The translations under genes and the position numbers were made by a program. Positions 1 to 4,719 of a stretch of DNA of 6,361 nucleotides are shown in pieces. Every line of letters starts with the position of its first letter. Within the stretch, counting starts at the first letter, position 1. The notes under the pieces were generated by a model. It saw only the letters and a program-made list of their open reading frames with translations. It was not told the origin of the DNA and made no database searches. The DNA is from an uncultured Sphingobium sp. (GTDB lineage: Bacteria; Pseudomonadota; Alphaproteobacteria; Sphingomonadales; Sphingomonadaceae), in assembly GCA_913773715.1 (NCBI GenBank), contig CAJYHD010000328.1:1-6361 (forward strand), written 5' to 3'.

Positions 1-188
1 CGTTCAACGCGGCGAGCAATTGCACCAAGGGCATCTGCGACGCCAATTTCCGCTTCACCAGCAGCGGCGCGACCGGCGGCGCGGTGCCCGAGCCGGCGAC
101 CTGGGCGCTGCTGATGCTCGGCTTCGGCGCGGTCGGCTACACGCTGCGCCGCAGCCGGGAACAGCGCCTCACGCGCCAGCTGGTGTGA
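1..188 (+). CDS. PEPxxWA-CTERM sorting-domain protein, C-terminal fragment
   Basis: The gene enters from the left edge in the frame starting at base 3, with no start codon in the window, and stops at TGA 186-188. About 61 residues are visible. They end with the three-part exosortase sorting signal: the motif VPEPATWA, a hydrophobic stretch (LLMLGFGAVGYTL), then a basic tail beginning RRSREQR. In this family the tail is recognised by an exosortase in the inner membrane, and the protein is exported and attached to or released at the cell surface. Such proteins often accompany exopolysaccharide loci, as here. Before the signal there is a Cys pair (NCTKGIC) and a Ser/Gly/Thr-rich linker. The rest of the protein is outside the window, so its own function cannot be judged. 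Codon use is very GC-rich: 46 of 60 bases in 121-180 are G or C. An overlapping ORF that starts at base 20 in another frame is a shadow. Confidence 0.93.
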   Translation, partial: FNAASNCTKGICDANFRFTSSGATGGAVPEPATWALLMLGFGAVGYTLRRSREQRLTRQLV

Positions 189-474
189 GGTTACGACGAG
201 GGCATTGTCACGTTCAAGTCGACGATACGACGGGTGGCCGAACACCAGCGGGTTATCCGCTCGTTCTGACATGCCTCCCCCCCACCCCAGCGGGCTGACG
301 AGCGGGTTTCAACCTACCCCGCTGTGGGCGATAGCATACTGCGGTCACCGTGCCCCCGATGACATGAAGCACGTCGGCAGATACGAGGCGACAACTATTC
401 CAAAAGACCATCCTACTCGCTAGCCTTGTCCGGGAGAGCGGAATTGCTCGACTGATCGGCGGGACAATCGGCAA
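189..474. other. Intergenic region with small hairpins and a C7 run
   Basis: No convincing gene lies in these 286 bases. The short ORFs here (205-423 plus, 253-474 minus) look like chance reading. There are two small inverted repeats. AGCGG/CCGCT at 247-251 and 257-261 has a 5-base loop and is followed by a short, weakly T-containing stretch. AGCGGG/CCCGCT at 301-306 and 318-323 has an 11-base loop. The octamer CCAGCGGG occurs twice (245-252 and 287-294), and a run of seven C lies at 277-283. Either hairpin could help end transcription of the PEP-CTERM gene, but neither has a proper T tract. The promoter of the RTX gene must be here or inside the preceding gene; I could not pick out a convincing -35/-10 pair. 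Confidence 0.6.
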
Positions 475-3126
475 ATGGTCAAATTTTCGGGTAGCGGTGT
501 CACGCTAATCAACGGCGAGTTGATAGAAGACAGCATCGGTTATGACATCAGCGGCGATGACAACACCCTTCTGAATCAGAATGGCGGCATCGTCCGAGGA
601 ACGAACGGCGCGGCCATCATGCTGACCGGCTATAGAAATCGTATCGTGAACGAAGCCGGTGCCCGGGTGGAAAGTGTCAGCGGGACCGCCATCGTGGGCT
701 CCGAACAGCAGGACACGTTGGTTTCCAGCGGTTTCATTGGCGGCGGTGTCGACCTGCGAGGTGGAGACGACACGTTCATCCATGACGGTGGAAACTATGA
801 CGGTCCCATTCGATTGGGCACGGGAAACGATACGCTGATCGTTCGCCAACTTTCGTCCGCCTATACATATACGCTTTTCGACGGCGGCATCGGATATGAC
901 ACGCTGGATATCCAAACCAGCAATACCAACTATATGAATATTAGAGGTTTTGAGCGGATCAACGTACGGAAATTGACGGATGGTGAAAATTATTATTTCT
1001 CCATGAGAAGCGCCGATGTGAATGAGCTTTCGTTCACCGGTCCGGATTCGTCATCCGGCTACGTGCAATTGCATGGCGCCGACCTGCCCAATGCCACGAT
1101 CACGATTTCCCATGTAAGCATTACGTTGGGTCCGGACACGAACATCGGCTCTCTTCAAGGATCGGCTGATCGCGAGTTCGTCAGCTTCGTCGGCAACGTC
1201 AATATATCCGGACTGACTGCGTTGAACGAGGGGGACGACGTCGTCTCTATGACCTCTTTTCAGAATATCGTGACCCAGCCTGTCGGAAGGGTCGACGGCG
1301 GAAGCGGTGTTGATACCATCCAGTTCAGCACGCTGCGCGACAATGTGGTCGACCTCTCCCAATTCACCAATTTCGAGAAGCTCGTCATCGGATCAGGGTT
1401 CATCACGAGTGCACAGCATCGCATTGCGCATCTAGCCGACTTGGCGACGATTAAGATCTCCGGGACATTCTCAAACGATGCACCAATTGGGGTCGTGATA
1501 GAGGCATCCGACCGTCCGAACGTCACGATCGAGGCGTCAGGTCAAAGCCAGATCACCATTCAGGCGGACAGCAACGTCGGCACGATCATCGATAACTCGC
1601 TGGAGGCGACGAACACCGTAGGCGGCATACAGACGGTGGTGAACAATGGACTGATCTCCCACGACATAGACCTGAAGGGTGCCGACGATGTTGTGCGGAA
1701 TGCCGGGCGGATCAGCGGCTCCGTCCTGCTAGGCGATGGCAGCGATCGCTACATCGAAACCTCCCGCACCGCCTTCGTCGCAGGCCTTGTCGACGGCGGT
1801 GCCGGCTCCGACCGGTTCGACCTACTTTCTGGGCACGGCGTTACCGGCATTCGCTATGATGGCGGCTCTGGGACGGATTTGGTTTCGTTTCTCAACGCCT
1901 CGTCGGCGATCACGCTCAAGCTTGGCGAAAGTATGGCTTCCGATGGCAGCGTGGATCTCATTTTGCTCAATTTCGAGAATGGCGCGGGCAGCGCCTTCGG
2001 CGATCTCGTGATTGGCTCCGCCGTAGCCAACAGGTTGGAAGGCCTTGCCGGCAACGATCGCCTGGAGGGACTCGGCGGCGACGATCTACTCTTCGGTGGA
2101 GACGGTCAGGATAATTTGCTCGGTGGGACAGGAGACGATTTTCTCAGCGGGGGAAGCGGGGACGATCTACTATTCGGCGGAGACGGTCAGGATAATCTGT
2201 CAGGGGGCATCGGCAACGACACGCTCGACGGCGGCCTCGGACAGGATCGAGCGCAATATTCGACCCTGTTTCGTACTGTAGAGATTACGGAGAATGGCTC
2301 TAGCATACGCATCACAAGTGCGGAAGGTATCGATACTTTCGCGAATGTGGAAAGCATCATCTTCCGCGACGGTGTACTGACATCGGATCCTGATAGCGCA
2401 GCTGCGAAGATCATTCGATTGTATGATACGATTCTTGGACGCGCACCGGACAAGCTCGGACTCGACTTCTACGTCGACCGTATAGAGGATCAGGGAATGG
2501 CATTGTCCGTCGCCGCCACTGACCTTGCCAGTTCACCCGAATTTGCAACCGTCACCGGCGGGCTGACCAACGCCGCTTTCGTCGATTACGTATACGGTCA
2601 TGCCCTGAAGCGCGCTCCTGATGCTGGGGGCGCAGTTTTCTATACCTCGGCGCTTGACAAGGGGATGAGCCGCGGCAGTTTTGCGGTCGAACTCTCTGAA
2701 TCCGCCGAGCATCGCAGCCTTACCGCCGGGCTGGTCGCACAGGGGTTTTTCAATACTGACGACATCTATCAGAACGTGGCGCTGCTCTATGACAGCTTCA
2801 TGGGCCGGCTTCCCGATGAAGGTGGCCTGACGTTCTACGCCGAGCGGGTGAAGGCAAATGCGATGACACTAACGCAAGTCGCATCGGATCTATCGAGTTC
2901 TGCAGAATTCAGGGCTTTGACGGCCGGGAAAGGCAATGCACAGATTGTCGAGGCTTTCTACGTCAACTCCCTCGATCGCATGCCCGACGCCGGTGGCTTG
3001 GCCTTTTACACCGATCGCCTGGACAAAGGATGGAGCCTCGCCGAATTTGCGGCTGATCTGGCCTACAGCCAAGAGCATTATGCCCTGATGGCCAGTCACA
3101 TCGTATCGGGAATCCACGTGATATGA
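475..3126 (+). CDS. RTX calcium-binding protein with C-terminal DUF4214 repeats, probable type I secreted surface protein
   Basis: This 883-residue protein has no signal peptide, as expected for a type I secretion substrate. Residues 1-520 are rich in beta-helix/beta-roll-like repeats; the motif DGGxGxD recurs from D136, D274, D440 and D462, and isolated RTX-like turns (GGDDTF at 96, GTGNDTL at 115) also occur. Residues 523-592 form a compact RTX array (GNDRLEGLGGDDLLFGG and similar) that should bind calcium. From about 643 to the end there are four half-units with the core RxPDxxG (R656, R713, R778, R835), matching DUF4214 (Pfam PF13946), a domain common at the ends of RTX proteins. No HExxH zinc motif is present, so it is not a serralysin protease. 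The C-terminus ends hydrophobically (GIHVI), compatible with an uncleaved secretion signal. ATG 475 is the first start after the in-frame TAG at 421; GGGA at 461-464 gives only a weak ribosome site. No type I transporter genes lie in the window. Adhesin or matrix protein is inference. Confidence 0.9.
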   Translation: MVKFSGSGVTLINGELIEDSIGYDISGDDNTLLNQNGGIVRGTNGAAIMLTGYRNRIVNEAGARVESVSGTAIVGSEQQDTLVSSGFIGGGVDLRGGDDTFIHDGGNYDGPIRLGTGNDTLIVRQLSSAYTYTLFDGGIGYDTLDIQTSNTNYMNIRGFERINVRKLTDGENYYFSMRSADVNELSFTGPDSSSGYVQLHGADLPNATITISHVSITLGPDTNIGSLQGSADREFVSFVGNVNISGLTALNEGDDVVSMTSFQNIVTQPVGRVDGGSGVDTIQFSTLRDNVVDLSQFTNFEKLVIGSGFITSAQHRIAHLADLATIKISGTFSNDAPIGVVIEASDRPNVTIEASGQSQITIQADSNVGTIIDNSLEATNTVGGIQTVVNNGLISHDIDLKGADDVVRNAGRISGSVLLGDGSDRYIETSRTAFVAGLVDGGAGSDRFDLLSGHGVTGIRYDGGSGTDLVSFLNASSAITLKLGESMASDGSVDLILLNFENGAGSAFGDLVIGSAVANRLEGLAGNDRLEGLGGDDLLFGGDGQDNLLGGTGDDFLSGGSGDDLLFGGDGQDNLSGGIGNDTLDGGLGQDRAQYSTLFRTVEITENGSSIRITSAEGIDTFANVESIIFRDGVLTSDPDSAAAKIIRLYDTILGRAPDKLGLDFYVDRIEDQGMALSVAATDLASSPEFATVTGGLTNAAFVDYVYGHALKRAPDAGGAVFYTSALDKGMSRGSFAVELSESAEHRSLTAGLVAQGFFNTDDIYQNVALLYDSFMGRLPDEGGLTFYAERVKANAMTLTQVASDLSSSAEFRALTAGKGNAQIVEAFYVNSLDRMPDAGGLAFYTDRLDKGWSLAEFAADLAYSQEHYALMASHIVSGIHVI
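2080..2199 (+). repeat. Internal 81-bp duplication in the RTX array
   Basis: A 39-base segment at 2080-2118 recurs at 2161-2199 with three mismatches (t/c or c/a changes). The offset is 81 bases, or 27 residues, equal to three RTX nonapeptides. Both copies encode DDLLFGGDGQDNL. The near identity of the DNA, including codon choice, points to a recent tandem duplication of three RTX turns rather than old repeats kept alike by selection on the protein. Confidence 0.9.
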
Positions 3127-3152
3127 GCGGAAAGGTGGATCGCCTCACCGCT
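3126..3152. terminator. Hairpin at the convergent gene junction, possible bidirectional terminator
   Basis: The inverted repeat AGCGG (3126-3130) and CCGCT (3148-3152) is continued, after a 2-by-2 internal loop, by AGG (3133-3135) and CCT (3143-3145) around a 7-base loop. It begins at the last base of the RTX gene's stop codon and ends six bases before the stop of the convergent small gene. The position between two facing genes suits a shared terminator. There is no T tract on either side, so intrinsic termination is uncertain; the hairpin might instead stabilise 3' ends. Confidence 0.35.
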
Positions 3153-3157
3153 GCGGC

Positions 3158-3466
3158 TTATCGGTTCGGAACCTGCGTCGCTCGCCGGACCTGTCCGGCG
3201 GCCGCATCGATCGACGCGGCCGCTCCCGCTTGTGGGGTGTAGTAACGATCGATGCGGTTACGGATGCGCGATGAGATTCGTGTCGCAATGCGGCTTTCCA
3301 GCCGGGTTGGCACCGTCCCGATCGCATTGTCGTTCTTCTGCCGCCGCTGGCCCACCTGCCCTGCAGATGATTCCGGCACATCCGTCTTCTGCATGAACTG
3401 TGCGTGCGCGGATGACGCATGAAGGACAACCGCCAGGCAGCAGAATATGACACGCCTCGTTGTCAT
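3158..3466 (-). CDS. Small secreted protein with an RIxx-repeat helix, function unknown
   Basis: This 102-residue protein is not recognised. It begins with a clear Sec signal peptide: a basic start (MTTRR), a hydrophobic core (VIFCCLAVVL) and a likely cleavage site AHA|QF after residue 22, giving a mature periplasmic or secreted protein of about 80 residues. Residues 59-74 show four consecutive RIxx units (RIAT, RISS, RIRN, RIDR) followed by YY, predicting an amphipathic basic helix with an Ile stripe. A Q/A/R-rich tail follows. ATG 3466 is chosen because GAAAGGA lies five bases upstream. An in-frame ATG at 3490 overlaps the preceding gene's stop as ATGA and would add eight residues, but it has no visible ribosome site. 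It is the last gene of the polysaccharide operon seen here, so a role in envelope or polysaccharide assembly is inferred from position only. Confidence 0.75.
   Translation of the reverse strand: MTTRRVIFCCLAVVLHASSAHAQFMQKTDVPESSAGQVGQRRQKNDNAIGTVPTRLESRIATRISSRIRNRIDRYYTPQAGAAASIDAAAGQVRRATQVPNR
3183..3223. repeat. Paired GC-rich inverted repeats in the 3' end of the small secreted gene
   Basis: A perfect 8-base inverted repeat, CGCCGGAC/GTCCGGCG (3183-3190 and 3193-3200), directly abuts and partly shares bases with a second one made of two GCGGCCGC palindromes (3198-3205 and 3216-3223) around a 10-base spacer. Both lie within codons of the minus-strand gene near its stop. They could act as a transcription barrier for the plus-strand RTX message or protect a 3' end. 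No T run follows, so a classical terminator is not shown, and part of the symmetry may simply reflect GC-rich Ala/Arg codons. Confidence 0.5.
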
Positions 3467-3471
3467 CAGGG

Positions 3472-3478
3472 TCCTTTC
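3472..3478 (-). promoter_or_regulatory. Ribosome binding site deciding the start of the small secreted protein
   Basis: GAAAGGA on the minus strand is five bases from ATG 3466. It lies inside the eight-codon extension that the alternative start at 3490 would give. The strong match favours 3466, which leaves a 20-base gap after the upstream gene's stop codon. Confidence 0.65.
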
Positions 3479-3486
3479 GGTCACCG

Positions 3487-4719
3487 TCATGAGCTGGGTC
3501 GCACGGGCGTCAGCCGTGTGTAACGCAATTGCCCCGCGACCCCTGAAATAGTGTCGGACGGCCGGAGCATGAGTACCAGCATCTGGACCGGACAATTACC
3601 CGGAACGGTCAGCCGTCCGGCAAACCGATCACTACCCTGCACGCTTGCGGTGGAGACGCGTCCGACCTCACGACCGTCTTGGCAACGCAGCAGCCAGTAA
3701 GGTGCATTCCGCTGATCTTCGATGCCGGTAATCTGCCCTTCCAGCCGATAGTCGCCAGATGGCAGAACCTGCATCTGCTCGATGACGGGCCCGCCCACAC
3801 TTGCCGGGGCGGCGATATCGACCAGTCCGCCATCATCCCCCTGCTGGAAAGAGGCGCTCACGCCACCATCATTGATCATAATCCAGTCGAACGGCGACGG
3901 AGTACCTGGTCTTGCGGTGAAATTGGGGTCACGCGACGAGCGTCTATCCGCGCCCGGATGCGTCGCGGCATAATAGCGCCACGCTAGCGGGATACGCCCA
4001 CGCGACACCAGCGTACTGACCAGCGTGCCCGCAGCGCTTTCCGGTATCTCCACCCCAGCGCGGCGCAGCGCGATGAACAACGTCGCGGTAGCGAGCGGAT
4101 CTGGCCCATTTCCGGAAACATAGTCGATGAAACTGCCGCGCCACGCCGGCCGGAGGGCCAGCGTTCGGACGAGAGCGGAGCGTATATCGGGATCGGCAAT
4201 CGCAGACCCCAATACGGGATAGAGCAGGTCCGGGGCGCTGCGCGACGCGCGCAACGCGATATCGTAATGTCGCAGCGCACCGGCGATGTCCGACCGACCG
4301 ACTGCGTCCTCGATCGCCCAGAGTTGCGTCTGAAGATCCCGTCTCGTCAGCGCCTGGGAGTAACCAAACAGCCGCTGCGCACGTTCGGTTTCGCCGCGCA
4401 ACTGCGCGTTGAGGCCCAGGGTCGACACCGCCACGACAGCGGTCGGCTCCTGCCACAAAGCGCGCCATGCGATTTTGTCGGCTTCCTTCCGATCGGTCGG
4501 CGACGCGTCCACCCCGGAGCGGCGCTGCGCCAGCAGCGCCGTTATGCGGCCATCACGCGGGGCTAGCAGATGGCCACGTTCCGGATCGCCGATGCGCAAC
4601 ACGTAGCCGAGAGTCTGCGCGGCAGAAATATATCCCAATAGAAGCGCCACGACGGCAAGCAAAGCGCGAACCGTCCACTCAACCGGCGATCTCCGCACTT
4701 GTACGCCACGGTGTCGCAT
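3487..4719 (-). CDS. Membrane-anchored TPR-like protein of the exopolysaccharide operon, function unknown
   Basis: This 410-residue protein is not a named family that I recognise. A basic N-terminus (MRHRGVQVRR) precedes one hydrophobic segment at about 17-41, predicting a single inner-membrane anchor with the remainder in the periplasm. Residues about 80-160 are alpha-helical with TPR-like spacing (AWRALWQEP, RGETERAQRLFGYSQAL, GRSDIAGALRHYDIAL), and the helical region seems to continue to about 250. From about 276 (PFDWIMINDGG) to the end the sequence looks like a beta-sandwich with alternating polar and hydrophobic strands and two cysteines (C346, C376) that could form a disulfide; a carbohydrate-binding-like fold is possible but unproven. 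ATG 4719 overlaps the kinase stop by one base (TGATG), with AAGG ten bases upstream, so translation is probably coupled. A periplasmic scaffold or regulator for polymer assembly is an inference from this context. Confidence 0.85.
   Translation of the reverse strand: MRHRGVQVRRSPVEWTVRALLAVVALLLGYISAAQTLGYVLRIGDPERGHLLAPRDGRITALLAQRRSGVDASPTDRKEADKIAWRALWQEPTAVVAVSTLGLNAQLRGETERAQRLFGYSQALTRRDLQTQLWAIEDAVGRSDIAGALRHYDIALRASRSAPDLLYPVLGSAIADPDIRSALVRTLALRPAWRGSFIDYVSGNGPDPLATATLFIALRRAGVEIPESAAGTLVSTLVSRGRIPLAWRYYAATHPGADRRSSRDPNFTARPGTPSPFDWIMINDGGVSASFQQGDDGGLVDIAAPASVGGPVIEQMQVLPSGDYRLEGQITGIEDQRNAPYWLLRCQDGREVGRVSTASVQGSDRFAGRLTVPGNCPVQMLVLMLRPSDTISGVAGQLRYTRLTPVRPSS

Noticed and set aside
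277..288. C7 run followed by A and C4 as a phase-variable tract
   Set aside because: It is short, lies about 190 bases before the RTX start and outside any evident promoter spacer, so slippage effects cannot be argued from sequence alone.
205..474. Short ORFs on both strands between the PEP-CTERM gene and the RTX gene
   Set aside because: Their translations are low-complexity Pro/Arg/Ser-rich text without recognisable domains, signal peptides or ribosome sites.
2080..2220. Tandem repeats as a CRISPR array or mobile-element ends
   Set aside because: The repeats are in frame, encode RTX nonapeptides and have no unique spacers or terminal inverted repeats.
475..3126. RTX gene as a serralysin-type metalloprotease
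   Set aside because: The FENGAGSAFGD-type lead-in resembles serralysin C-terminal regions, but no HExxH zinc motif occurs anywhere in the protein.
3145..3453. A 102-codon minus-strand ORF overlapping the small secreted gene
   Set aside because: The alternative frame (3158-3466) has a textbook signal peptide and a good ribosome site; this one is Arg/Ser-rich without structure.
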